IMG/VR virus record: IMGVR_UViG_3300025536_000031 | Span: 1 to 34,343 of that record | Length of the DNA: 34,343 nucleotides | Reading direction: 5' to 3' (one strand) | Origin: a virus | Shown: positions 5,979 to 12,554 of the stretch, in pieces | Position numbering within the stretch: position 1 is the first letter of the stretch | How the letters are laid out: each line of letters opens with the position of its first letter | The notes under the pieces: model-generated | What the model saw: the letters and a program-made list of their open reading frames with translations, nothing else | What the model was told of the DNA's origin: nothing | Database searches by the model: none | Program-made: the position numbers and the translations under genes

Positions 5979-7043
5979 CTATTCCTGGCTTGGTGCGTAT
6001 GACCACAGAAAAACGCTCCCACTATTCTTCAAATGACACTCCAGCACCTTGATTGCCATCTCGGTTTCTTGCTTCAAAAGCCCACCAGAGTTGGGGCCAC
6101 GGAACAGCCCTTGTTGTCGATTCAGCCCCGTCACACCTTCAACGTGGCCGAACAATTCGTGCCAGTCACGAACGAAGATTTCCAGAAAATCAAACCGCCC
6201 GCCTAGTTTCTGGATAGTCCAAGACCAGTATTCAAACACTGCCTTTTCAGTAAATCCACACTGCAACATCAGCTCACCCATATCCTTGACCTTGGCAGCA
6301 AATTGTTCATGGCCCTCGAACCACTCGAATTTCAAGGCAGAGGGGTTTTCAAGCGGGATACTTAAAACCCTTTGTTTCTCTCTTTTGGGTTTCTTTTGAT
6401 CGTAGATGGAATAATCTGCCGTGGCGGCTGTGACCAAGCCAAACCCCAACAGGTATTTTTTCTGCCGTAGGGTTTCAATAGCTGGCCCCACGGTATTTTT
6501 GCTGATGCCTAGAATCCTGGCATACCAGACTTGTTTCTGGCGGGGTCTTCTATGGATCAACCAGAACAAGGCGTTGTGTCGGCTGGCGAGCGTGCCCGAG
6601 CGGGGAATAGAAACCTTGAAATAGGCGAACCGATCAAACCATTCGGCATGCCGTTTGATTCCTCTTTCTGAGAACCAATCGTAGGAATCGCCCTCTAAGG
6701 CGATAACTCGCCCCTGTTGGCGTTCTACCGATACGGGGCCAGACTTGCCATCCAATTCATACGCCACGGTTTTCTTGACCGTCCAGGCGCACAGCCCGTG
6801 ATATTCCAATTCTTCAATTGCGGCTCGGGCACAGTCTTTATCCAACCCTGTGCCATTGGTGATTTGTTTGATGGTAACGCTGGCGGGATGTGTTTTGCCT
6901 TTGGCTTGACCGATCCGATATACAAGAAATGAATAAACAAATCTGGCATTGAATGATAACGGGCAGCCTTTCTTTGCTTGAAGAAAAAACAGATTTTTGG
7001 CATTTGTTATTTTCGCCAGCGGCACTATATTACTTTCAGACAT
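5979..7043 (-). CDS. Replication initiator-like protein with two winged helices
   Basis: 354 aa. Residues about 33-100 form a first winged-helix region (VTIKQITNGTGLDKDCARAAIEEL), and residues about 150-215 a second (ASRHNALFWLIHRR, then ARILGISKNTVGPAIETLRQKKYL). Two winged helices in tandem is the plan of iteron-binding Rep proteins, though I see no family signature strong enough to name one. The start ATG follows AAAGGATCAA. Iterons lie directly downstream, and a long structured leader with a candidate antisense RNA lies upstream. An alternative is a phage replisome organiser or repressor. Conserved aromatic residues in 220-300 suggest a further domain. Confidence 0.72.
   Translation of the reverse strand: MSESNIVPLAKITNAKNLFFLQAKKGCPLSFNARFVYSFLVYRIGQAKGKTHPASVTIKQITNGTGLDKDCARAAIEELEYHGLCAWTVKKTVAYELDGKSGPVSVERQQGRVIALEGDSYDWFSERGIKRHAEWFDRFAYFKVSIPRSGTLASRHNALFWLIHRRPRQKQVWYARILGISKNTVGPAIETLRQKKYLLGFGLVTAATADYSIYDQKKPKREKQRVLSIPLENPSALKFEWFEGHEQFAAKVKDMGELMLQCGFTEKAVFEYWSWTIQKLGGRFDFLEIFVRDWHELFGHVEGVTGLNRQQGLFRGPNSGGLLKQETEMAIKVLECHLKNSGSVFLWSYAPSQE
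7004..7031 (+). promoter_or_regulatory. Candidate promoter of an antisense RNA to rep
   Basis: Plus strand TTGTTA - 16 bases - TATATT, pointing away from rep. The start of transcription would fall near 7038, opposite the rep start codon (7041-7043). Confidence 0.45.
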
Positions 7044-7152
7044 TTGATCCTTTCTGGCGGGTTGTGTTGGCCTGCCAGAAAACAAGTTTTGGTTTTGAGT
7101 TCTCCTATTGGGGAATCGAATTAGCCACGGGAACGCCCCGTGGCTTTTTTGT
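7038..7152 (+). ncRNA. Candidate counter-transcribed RNA covering the rep start and ribosome site
   Basis: Proposed 110-115 base RNA from the promoter at 7004-7031 to a strong terminator (stem GCCACGGG / CCCGTGGC at 7124-7144, then six T on the plus strand). It would be complementary to the rep start codon, its Shine-Dalgarno sequence and leader. No plus-strand gene exists here to need this terminator. On the minus strand the same hairpin lacks a T run. This matches the logic of plasmid copy-number ctRNAs. The RNA itself is inferred. Confidence 0.45.
7123..7151 (+). terminator. Terminator on the plus strand in the rep leader
   Basis: 8-bp stem GCCACGGG / CCCGTGGC, 5-base loop, then TTTTTTG. 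It is oriented for plus-strand transcription although the nearby genes are on the minus strand. Confidence 0.65.
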
Positions 7153-7204
7153 TTTTGCCGTTTTCAGTTTGGTAATTTTCTCAGTTGGGTCACTACTATA
7201 AAGC

Positions 7205-7262
7205 AGCAAGGCACCCACAAGGCGGCTTGCTAAGCTATCCGTGGGTTTCTCAATTTCCCACG
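7205..7262. other. Candidate pseudoknot with a competing hairpin in the rep leader
   Basis: Plus-strand order: AGCAAG (7205-7210), ACCCAC (7213-7218), CTTGCT (7226-7231), GTGGGT (7241-7246). The first pairs with the third and the second with the fourth, giving an H-type pseudoknot on either strand. CGTGGG (7240-7245) can instead pair with CCCACG (7257-7262), so the two folds exclude each other. A further 7-bp inverted repeat CAACTCT / AGAGTTG lies at 7269-7292. Likely a switchable leader for rep. Confidence 0.45.
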
Positions 7263-7312
7263 AATGGTCAACTCTCTCCTAAAATAGAGTTGGGTTAAAT
7301 AGGTCTATCTTG

Positions 7313-7350
7313 CGACGATGCCCACGGGTTGATGCCCGTGGGCATCGTCG
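7313..7350. terminator. 16-bp perfect hairpin between regulator and rep
   Basis: Arms of 16 perfectly paired bases (7313-7328 and 7335-7350) around a TTGATG loop, 3 bases beyond the stop of the regulator gene. The T-rich tail is on the plus strand, not the minus strand, so it may stop transcription from either side or only antisense transcripts. Confidence 0.6.
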
Positions 7351-7353
7351 TTT

Positions 7354-8031
7354 CTATTTCTTTTTTGGCTTTTGCAAAAGTGGTTTTCTGCCACGGCTTC
7401 GTTTTGGCTTTTGCTTGAACCACTTGGCAATTGCCGTGGCTTGTTCCAAGGTATAAAAGAAACCTGAGTTGCCGTCTAAGAACACGCTCGGCGGTTGAAT
7501 ATTGCCTTTCTTAATGTGCCAGTAAATCGACGCATTGGACACACCACACATTTCCGCCACGTTGTTGATTGAGCGATAACCGGCCTCTAATCGCAACCGA
7601 TGCCTGTGATTTGGCCCCATCGGCTTGTATGCCTTGCGGCGCACGTCCGCCACCTCTTTAGGCAGCACGGAAACTTGCAATTTGGCAACCTTGGCTGCCA
7701 ACTCTTGAATCTTCCGAGCGTCAAAAAGAATTCGTTTTCCAATTCGCATATCAGGCACGATGTTACCCAACGTCACCTGTGCCATAAACCATGACTGGCA
7801 GGCGTGCAGCGCTGCCACGGTTTCACCCACGTTGAGCATAAAAGGCAGGTCTTTATATCGTGCCCGCAATTTCTCAACATCTTCATCACTCCACACAGGG
7901 CTTTCATTACACACAAGCGTGGGCAAAATCCTACCATCGGCCATTTCGTGTTTTATCTGGCTGCGATTCAAGCCAATCACCTTTGATAACCTCTCCAAAC
8001 TCCAATAATGTTCCATTTGTAAAGACTCCAT
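7354..8031 (-). CDS. DNA-binding protein with three tandem HTH/excisionase-like modules
   Basis: 225 aa. Three segments share the pattern of MerR/AlpA-type winged helices: residues 9-57 (WSLERLSKVIGLNRSQIKHEM, then VWSDEDVEKL), 66-114 (LNVGETVAALHACQSWFMAQV, then RILFDARKIQEL) and 153-207 (RSINNVAEMCGVSNASIYWHI, then FFYTLEQATAIAKWF). Three copies in one chain is unusual and suggests recognition of a repeated site. The tail is very basic (KPKRSRGRKPLLQKPKKK). It diverges from the plus-strand operon at 8116, so it may regulate that and itself. The start is ATG 8031 or 8016; neither has a clear ribosome site. Confidence 0.7.
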   Translation of the reverse strand: MESLQMEHYWSLERLSKVIGLNRSQIKHEMADGRILPTLVCNESPVWSDEDVEKLRARYKDLPFMLNVGETVAALHACQSWFMAQVTLGNIVPDMRIGKRILFDARKIQELAAKVAKLQVSVLPKEVADVRRKAYKPMGPNHRHRLRLEAGYRSINNVAEMCGVSNASIYWHIKKGNIQPPSVFLDGNSGFFYTLEQATAIAKWFKQKPKRSRGRKPLLQKPKKK

Positions 8032-8100
8032 AAAAACTGCTTTCCAACAATATAGTAGAACAATGAATAAAAAAAATAGAGAAATTTGAAATGGCGTGCA

Positions 8101-8106
8101 TAGATA
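8101..8106 (+). promoter_or_regulatory. TANATA element (TAGATA) ahead of the plus-strand operon
   Basis: Plus-strand CATAGATAAGG followed by GGAGG and an ATG 9 bases after the element. It resembles the minus-strand elements but could be chance in this AT-rich intergenic stretch. Confidence 0.35.
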
Positions 8107-8115
8107 AGGCGGAGG

Positions 8116-8277
8116 ATGAAATCAATGAGAACAACACCAGACCACCAAACCCGCCACGAACGGGCGCAGATTGAGTTGCGAGAAATGCAACGTAGAGAAG
8201 ACTATCAACTTCATAAAGAGTGGGAAAAGTTCATCGAAGATCAACGCATATACGGGCAATGGCGGGGAAGACCTTGA
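8116..8277 (+). CDS. Small charged protein, first gene of the plus-strand operon
   Basis: 53 aa (starts MKSMRTTPDHQ, ends IYGQWRGRP). GCGGAGG immediately precedes the ATG at 8116; a second in-frame ATG at 8125 has better spacing to it and may be used. The body is a charged helix rich in Arg, Glu and Gln. No family recognised. The next gene starts 16 bases after the stop. Confidence 0.6.
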   Translation: MKSMRTTPDHQTRHERAQIELREMQRREDYQLHKEWEKFIEDQRIYGQWRGRP

Positions 8278-8293
8278 AAGTGAATTACCAGAA

Positions 8294-8638
8294 ATGGCAA
8301 CCCGCTATCAGCAATATTTGAAATCAACGCATTGGGCAGGAATCAAAGAAATCGTGTGGGCAGAGAGTGAAGGCAAATGTTTCTTGTGCGAGAAACCCGG
8401 ACACGATTGCCATCACATCCACTATGAATTTCTCGGGCAGGAAAGAATTATCGAAGTGGACGGCAAAAAACACTGCCTTGACGCTGTTTTATTATGCCGT
8501 CAATGTCATGGCGAAACCCATAACAAAATTCCCTCTTACGAACGATATCTAAACGACGGGTTCAGCCTGAACCATATTGTGGGCTGCCCGAAGTGTGGTG
8601 ACTTGAATTATGGACTGCCCAAAAATGTTGAACCTTGA
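8294..8638 (+). CDS. HNH-like zinc protein
   Basis: 114 aa. It has an HNH-type core: C-x2-C (CFLCEKPGHD), His-His (DCHHIHYE), LLCRQCH and GETHNK. A C-terminal C-x2-C (CPKCGDLNYG) suggests a second zinc site. The N-terminus MATRYQQYLKSTHWAGIKE resembles the WxxxR-type helix before many phage HNH domains. Start chosen at ATG 8294 because the preceding gene ends at 8277; upstream in-frame residues overlap that gene. Probably a nuclease for recombination or a mobile endonuclease. Confidence 0.68.
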   Translation: MATRYQQYLKSTHWAGIKEIVWAESEGKCFLCEKPGHDCHHIHYEFLGQERIIEVDGKKHCLDAVLLCRQCHGETHNKIPSYERYLNDGFSLNHIVGCPKCGDLNYGLPKNVEP

Positions 8639-8861
8639 AGAATTAAAACAATCAGAGCGGCGTTATGCGTTGGAAGACCTACGCAATGAAATCTTTCATC
8701 TTAAACACATGCTCACGGTGAAAGAGAAGGCACTAGAGGCAGAACCGATTGAGGGCGTGCCGCCACAACCGAAACCAACTCGCACGGAACTAGCCTTGAT
8801 CCGTAAGGCTCTCGACCGTGCGAAGAATTTATATCAAAGGGTGAAAGGAAACGATGGGTAA
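8625..8861 (+). CDS. Hypothetical coiled-coil protein
   Basis: 78 aa, two helical stretches (LNLEELKQSERRYALEDL and LALIRKALDRAKNLYQRV) joined by a Pro-rich linker (GVPPQPKPT). It overlaps the HNH-like gene by 14 bases and the next gene by 8, so it is embedded in the operon. ATG 8610 is an alternative start. Neither has a clear Shine-Dalgarno sequence. Confidence 0.6.
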   Translation: MLNLEELKQSERRYALEDLRNEIFHLKHMLTVKEKALEAEPIEGVPPQPKPTRTELALIRKALDRAKNLYQRVKGNDG

Positions 8862-9252
8862 TCACTGGATTGGAGTGAGAGATAAACACAAAGTCACGGG
8901 TTATATCCTGTTTGAATATCCGTATAAATGGCCTTTGGTCAAAGATGGGCTGGACTATATCACAGAAATTTACGCCAGTGATTGTTTTACGCTCTCGGAA
9001 AAAGCGACCGTGTTTATTGATGGTCAAGAAATCGACGTGCCTGTTACAACACGATATGCGTGGCGTTGGGCGGACGATCTAAACAAGCATGTCCCTGCAT
9101 TGGCATTTGAGATTGAATTGGACAAGGCAGCCGAGTATTCGTTTACCTTCTCGTTTAGAAACGCAACTGACAAATGGACAAGCGATGGTGTGCGGACGAT
9201 TGAGGCTGCCGAGTTGGTTGAACTAATCTGGAAAGCAAAGGCGAGCGAATGA
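8854..9252 (+). CDS. Hypothetical protein, beta-rich
   Basis: 132 aa. GGAAAC lies just before the ATG, which overlaps the previous stop. The sequence alternates short strands and aromatic residues (WIGVRDKHKVTGYILFEYPYKWPL, then ATVFIDGQEIDVPVTTRYAWRW and YSFTFSFRN), which suggests a compact beta fold. No motif recognised. The next gene starts with an ATGA overlap. Confidence 0.65.
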   Translation: MGNHWIGVRDKHKVTGYILFEYPYKWPLVKDGLDYITEIYASDCFTLSEKATVFIDGQEIDVPVTTRYAWRWADDLNKHVPALAFEIELDKAAEYSFTFSFRNATDKWTSDGVRTIEAAELVELIWKAKASE

Positions 9253-9440
9253 ATGAAACAATATTGACTATCCATTGCCACCACAACTGTCCCCGCTTTG
9301 GTCGTCCAAAGTTAAGTGATATTTACGAAGTGCAATGCGATTGTGGCACAACTGAATCAGCGTGCGGTCTATGCGTGCGTAAAGGCAGGATCGTTGAATG
9401 TTTGAAATGTGGTCGGAAGTCTCTTGGGGAAAGTAATTGA
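9249..9440 (+). CDS. Small zinc-ribbon-like protein
   Basis: 63 aa with nine Cys/His ligand candidates (IHCHHNCP, then QCDCG, CGLCVRKG and ECLKCGRK). C-x-C and C-x2-C pairs suggest one or two zinc sites. The ATGA overlap with the preceding gene supports the start. It may bind nucleic acid or a protein partner; no family recognised. Confidence 0.62.
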   Translation: MNETILTIHCHHNCPRFGRPKLSDIYEVQCDCGTTESACGLCVRKGRIVECLKCGRKSLGESN

Positions 9441-9938
9441 ATGAATCCATATGACGACGTGAAGCAACTGGCGGATATCAAGGGTGCGGGGAAAGATCAT
9501 TTGATCTACTCTGTGCCGCTCGAATGCGAGCCGTTGTTTATGGAATATTTGCAGTGGTTGTTTGATGAATTTGAAGACCAACTAGAAATCCACGTTAAGC
9601 CAACCACGGGCGGCACGATCTACACAATTTCATTGCCATCCAATGCAGAGCCTGTGGGCCATTATTCAGACGGCTCGCCCGTCGATGATATGACGGAAAG
9701 TTACACGATGGATGCCAACGAATTGGATGCACTGAGCATCCCCGAACAAGTTGTGCTTTATGGTCAATGCGTGAATCGGGCAGCCGAACAGATTTTGTTG
9801 TCCGTTCAACTGTGGCATCGAATTAAATCAGGCGCAGCATTCATGACGAGAGAGGAAAGCCAATGTGTTTCCTCTAGTCTCGACGTGCTTTATGCCACGG
9901 TAAAAGAAATAGTTTTAATGGAAAGAGGAAAGAAATGA
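9441..9938 (+). CDS. Hypothetical acidic protein
   Basis: 165 aa, follows the previous stop directly (TGAATG). It has many Glu and Asp residues (LFDEFEDQLEIHV, DGSPVDDMTESYTMDANELD), and the C-terminal half is helical. No motif recognised. Strong Shine-Dalgarno-like GAGG near its end serves the next gene, which starts inside its stop codon region. Confidence 0.65.
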   Translation: MNPYDDVKQLADIKGAGKDHLIYSVPLECEPLFMEYLQWLFDEFEDQLEIHVKPTTGGTIYTISLPSNAEPVGHYSDGSPVDDMTESYTMDANELDALSIPEQVVLYGQCVNRAAEQILLSVQLWHRIKSGAAFMTREESQCVSSSLDVLYATVKEIVLMERGKK

Positions 9939-10390
9939 ATATGCTATTAGACAATGAAGTGAATACCAATGGTGAGTTGTTTGACGTTACTGATGAATTG
10001 TTCAACAGCGAGTCACCACAGCAAACCAAACGGGAACATACAAAGACAAAAGAAAAGAATGCAACGATTGCAAAGGCAATTGCTGACAACCCTGAGTTGA
10101 ATTGCAAGCAACTAAAGCAACTGTTGCGTGACCAAGGGTTGCGAACAACCACGGGCTATGTCCGCCGCATTATGGATATGAAAACATCAGTGGCAGGGCC
10201 AAATGTTACTCAGTTGATAAAAGTGGCGTTGTCGCAAAACGATGACACGCTTTTTCAACTTAGACGTGTGCGTGAGCAATTAGACCAGCACAAGTTGCAG
10301 CTAGACCGTCAAGAGAAACTGTTTCGGGCAACCCTCGGCGGGTTGGTCGTGTTGGCAGGCGTGATTTCCTTGGTGTTGGTTGTATTCTAA
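9935..10390 (+). CDS. Tail-anchored membrane protein with HTH-like and coiled-coil parts
   Basis: 151 aa. Residues about 40-82 resemble a short helix-turn-helix (KNATIAKAIADNPELNCKQLKQLLRDQGL, then TTGYVRRIM). Residues 100-128 form a charged coiled coil (LFQLRRVREQLDQHKLQLDRQEKL). The last 20 residues are a hydrophobic helix (LGGLVVLAGVISLVLVVF), so the protein is probably anchored in the inner membrane by its tail. The HTH-like stretch is similar to that in the gene at 10785-10976. A single C-terminal membrane span is compatible with a holin accessory or membrane tether, but this is not shown. Confidence 0.66.
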   Translation: MNMLLDNEVNTNGELFDVTDELFNSESPQQTKREHTKTKEKNATIAKAIADNPELNCKQLKQLLRDQGLRTTTGYVRRIMDMKTSVAGPNVTQLIKVALSQNDDTLFQLRRVREQLDQHKLQLDRQEKLFRATLGGLVVLAGVISLVLVVF

Positions 10391-10405
10391 AAAAAGGGGC
10401 CAGAA

Positions 10406-10603
10406 ATGAAGCGCATACGATACGGGCAGGAATTTGCCGCCCTCGATAATGACATCTGCCCCGATTGTGGCGTGCCACGGGGCAAGTGCCATTTGGCAGG
10501 TTGTGATATTGAGCGGTGCCCTTACTGTGGCGGGCAGGCGATGCAATGCCGATGGTCCGGCTGGGTTTGTCGTGAAACCGTAGAAACGAAAGAGGGCAAA
10601 TGA
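10406..10603 (+). CDS. Small zinc-ribbon protein
   Basis: 65 aa. [28 protein letters not shown] carries three C-x2-C or C-x-H type pairs typical of a compact treble-clef or ribbon. GGGGCCAG precedes the ATG. The pattern CPDCG...H..GCD.E.CP.CGGQ recurs in small proteins of phages and integrative elements, of unknown role. It ends with an ATGA overlap into the next gene. Confidence 0.66.
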   Translation: MKRIRYGQEFAALDNDICPDCGVPRGKCHLAGCDIERCPYCGGQAMQCRWSGWVCRETVETKEGK

Positions 10604-10788
10604 ATCATTGGTTGAAAAAAGATCGCTGTGAGGTGTGCGGCTGTGCTGCCACGCATCTTGTGTTGGATATTGAAGAGATAACAGACGGCACTTGTTGTTG
10701 GCGAACCTTTGTGCCACACAGCGAACACAAGTTATGTGCCGCCCACAATCGCCCTTATCGGATCGTCAGCAACACAGAGGGCAAATGA
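10600..10788 (+). CDS. Small Cys/His-rich protein
   Basis: 62 aa. [11 protein letters not shown], then [21 protein letters not shown] gives a likely two-part zinc site. It starts at an ATGA overlap with the preceding gene and ends in one with the following gene. Several neighbours end in EGK, a likely local duplication trace. Function unknown. Confidence 0.62.
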   Translation: MNHWLKKDRCEVCGCAATHLVLDIEEITDGTCCWRTFVPHSEHKLCAAHNRPYRIVSNTEGK

Positions 10789-10976
10789 TTGATCTTAGAA
10801 CAGTTATAAAAGAGAAATTGGCAGAGACTCCAGAGTTGACGCCTGAGCAAATTCGCCAGCAGCTAGAGTTGGCTGGCGAAGTGGTCAAGATAAGAGTGAT
10901 CGAGCGAATCGTGAGAGAATACCAAAGAGATTATGATTATTTAACCAAAGTTATTTTTGGGAAAGAGGGCAAGTGA
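10785..10976 (+). CDS. Small HTH-like protein
   Basis: 63 aa. KLAETPELTPEQIRQQLELAGEVVKIRVIERIVREY resembles the stretch AIADNPELNCKQLKQLLRDQGLRTTTGYVRRIM of the protein at 9935-10390, so the two probably share a helix-turn-helix module. Start ATG overlaps the upstream stop. No ribosome site is needed if translation is coupled. Confidence 0.62.
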   Translation: MIDLRTVIKEKLAETPELTPEQIRQQLELAGEVVKIRVIERIVREYQRDYDYLTKVIFGKEGK

Positions 10977-11158
10977 ACCATTGGCTTTCCAAACCATTCC
11001 AGGTGTCAACGTGTGGCGGCAACGTGCTGGTGGCCGTGCCGATCCGTCTTGTGAGCAAGTATCGAGATTGGTTGGAAAGTGAAGGCGTAGACCGTTGGGA
11101 AGAATACCCCGATGATCGGCCTAACTTCGTTTTATTTGCGCACATCAACAAAATATAA
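10973..11158 (+). CDS. Hypothetical protein, last of the plus-strand operon
   Basis: 61 aa, starting with GTG in a GTGA overlap. WLESEGVDRWEEYPDDRPNFVLFAHINK is acidic and aromatic. No motif recognised. A strong terminator follows at 11186. Confidence 0.58.
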   Translation: MNHWLSKPFQVSTCGGNVLVAVPIRLVSKYRDWLESEGVDRWEEYPDDRPNFVLFAHINKI

Positions 11159-11185
11159 ATGCAGGCAGTTATTGCACGACGTGTG

Positions 11186-11228
11186 GGCACGCCGAAAAAG
11201 TCTTGTTGATCTTTCGGCGTGCCTTTTT
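11186..11228 (+). terminator. Terminator of the plus-strand operon
   Basis: 12-bp stem GGCACGCCGAAA / TTTCGGCGTGCC followed by five T on the plus strand. Confidence 0.88.
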
Positions 11229-11253
11229 GCGTTTGGCCCCGCTCGGGCAGGAT

Positions 11254-11292
11254 TTTTGGCATATGCGCCCGTTAGCCCCTCAATTTTTGGCA
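11254..11292 (-). repeat. Left member of a diverged inverted repeat pair
   Basis: Holds two TTTTGGC boxes (11254-11260 and 11285-11291, 31 bases apart) and the core GTTAGCCCCTCAATTTTTGG. A related sequence lies inverted at 13032-13070 on the other side of the 11.4-12.9 kb operon. A weaker box (GTTTGGC) starts 23 bases before the first. Possible operator array or recombination site. Confidence 0.45.
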
Positions 11293-11330
11293 ATAGGGGC
11301 CATTCAGAATTCAGGCACGGCGCATAACAA

Positions 11331-11349
11331 AGCCCGCACTAGGCGGGCT
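11331..11349 (-). terminator. Convergent bidirectional terminator
   Basis: 7-bp stem AGCCCGC / GCGGGCT with a 5-base loop and T-rich flanks on both strands, between the plus operon and the minus operon ending at 11368. Confidence 0.75.
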
Positions 11350-11367
11350 TGTTTTGGGAATCCTTTT

Positions 11368-11691
11368 TTACCAAGTCTGCAATACATCCCGTGAATGATA
11401 GGTGACACGGATTTTTTTGAGTTTTAGCGTCACCCATACGTCATTCAAGGCAGCCTGTGGGCTGACTGCCAAGACGATGAATTCAAATTCTGGTGAATCA
11501 TCTATCAATTGGTCGTGTTCATCGTATGTATAGCTTTTGCGTTTCTTGTTGGCCTGTGAATATTTCTTATTCAACTCGGCAACAACCGTGGCGATGGGCA
11601 ATGGAACAATCGAGCCGTTGCAACCCCATCCAGCTTTAATCTCGGTTTGATTCTCTCCGATAGCCCACAACATAATGTGTTGTTTTTTCAT
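11368..11691 (-). CDS. Hypothetical protein
   Basis: 107 aa, last gene of the small operon 12895 to 11368. It starts with MKKQHIMLWAIGEN; the C-terminal half has beta-like stretches (FEFIVLAVSPQAALNDVWVTLKLKKIRVTY). The start overlaps the previous stop (ATG inside TAATGA). No family recognised. Confidence 0.65.
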   Translation of the reverse strand: MKKQHIMLWAIGENQTEIKAGWGCNGSIVPLPIATVVAELNKKYSQANKKRKSYTYDEHDQLIDDSPEFEFIVLAVSPQAALNDVWVTLKLKKIRVTYHSRDVLQTW

Positions 11692-12098
11692 TACTTGTCT
11701 TTCGCCATCGGGATGGAATTGGCAAACTTATCTAACAACCTTTGAGTTATTTCGCTGGGGTCTATTTCGTGTAGTCGCTGTGCCTTCACACTGCTGCCGT
11801 GCTCGATGGATATAAAAAGATCGTGAAGGGCTTTACGCAATTCATACTCTTCATCCGGTGTGCGGATTTTCAAATCACACAACTCTACTTCGATCCTGTT
11901 GAGCAATTCCGATGTTTGTTGAATATCGGCCAGCACACGTTTTGTTTTCGGATACATTAGTTCAACCTTTCTGGCTTTTCGTTTGGTTTTCTTAGGCGTC
12001 CGTCCCTTGGAATGTTTGCCTTGTCCCGCTGGGCGAATGACTGTTGACGTTGGCCGCTCTTTATTGCTGGGCTTTGAAAATTGTCCTGTATTCGCCAT
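11691..12098 (-). CDS. Basic N-terminus, helical C-terminus hypothetical protein
   Basis: 135 aa. Residues 1-45 are strongly basic (GKHSKGRTPKKTKRKARKVEL), which suggests nucleic acid or membrane phospholipid binding. Residues 50-130 form amphipathic helices (LADIQQTSELLNRIEVEL, ELRKALHDLFISIEH). The start ATG overlaps the upstream TAA (TAATG). Unknown role. Confidence 0.65.
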   Translation of the reverse strand: MANTGQFSKPSNKERPTSTVIRPAGQGKHSKGRTPKKTKRKARKVELMYPKTKRVLADIQQTSELLNRIEVELCDLKIRTPDEEYELRKALHDLFISIEHGSSVKAQRLHEIDPSEITQRLLDKFANSIPMAKDK

Positions 12099-12373
12099 TA
12101 TTCGGCGCTCCAATCTTCGTTAATTTCATCTTCATCATCGGGCACAACGGTTTTGATTTGGGTAATGTTCACTTCGGGTTCGTCTTCATCGGAAATCCAA
12201 CGGTCAAGAGATGTGCCGTGTGATTCCAAAAATTCTTCAACCTGTTCATCGCTCCAATTGGCAGGCACCCTTGCCGTGATCGTGCGGTAGCTTTTCGCCA
12301 TGCCCTCTTGGTAAATCTCAACCACCTTAGTCTTTGTAGTGTTCTTTGATTCGTCGTTCTTTACGATCTTCAT
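12098..12373 (-). CDS. Acidic hypothetical protein
   Basis: 91 aa. RTITARVPANWSDEQVEEFLESHG reads as a small alpha/beta motif; the C-terminus is very acidic (ISDEDEPEVNITQI, PDDEDEINEDWS). AAAAGGGCTGAAC precedes the ATG, within a 57-bp repeat shared with the gene at 12554-12895, so both have nearly the same leader and first codons (MKIV). Confidence 0.66.
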   Translation of the reverse strand: MKIVKNDESKNTTKTKVVEIYQEGMAKSYRTITARVPANWSDEQVEEFLESHGTSLDRWISDEDEPEVNITQIKTVVPDDEDEINEDWSAE

Positions 12374-12417
12374 TGTTCAGCCCTTTTCAAAAAGTGATGT
12401 TCAGGAAACCAACTGCC
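12361..12417 (-). repeat. Leader repeat, copy A
   Basis: 57 bp covering the first codons of the gene ending at 12098, its ribosome site, and the last codons of the gene at 12387-12554. Nearly identical to 12883-12938 (one indel and few changes). The duplication carries AAAGGGCTGAAC just before ATGAAGATCGT. Confidence 0.75.
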
Positions 12418-12554
12418 ACACCAATAGATTTTTTTGTTATCCGAAATGGCAGTAACTTTGCCTTCCTTTGAGTTATTTCGCACGGATCGACACAAGCGGG
12501 GTTGTCTTTGCGATGAATGATCTTGACCCAATAAACCGTGTCGCCCTCTTTCAT
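12387..12554 (-). CDS. Small hypothetical protein in the leader-repeat operon
   Basis: 55 aa (MKEGDTVYWVKIIHRKD...GFLNITF). The ATG overlaps the upstream stop (TAATG), and its last six codons lie within the 57-bp leader repeat. The start MKEGDTVYWV resembles small SH3-like barrel proteins, which is a weak guess. It has two Cys (CVDPC). Confidence 0.65.
   Translation of the reverse strand: MKEGDTVYWVKIIHRKDNPACVDPCEITQRKAKLLPFRITKKSIGVAVGFLNITF

Noticed and set aside
5741-6022. 93-residue open frame on the minus strand across the iterons
   Set aside because: It arises from the repeat units themselves (recurrent RGGLGQS-type residues), overlaps the rep stop, and has no ribosome site.
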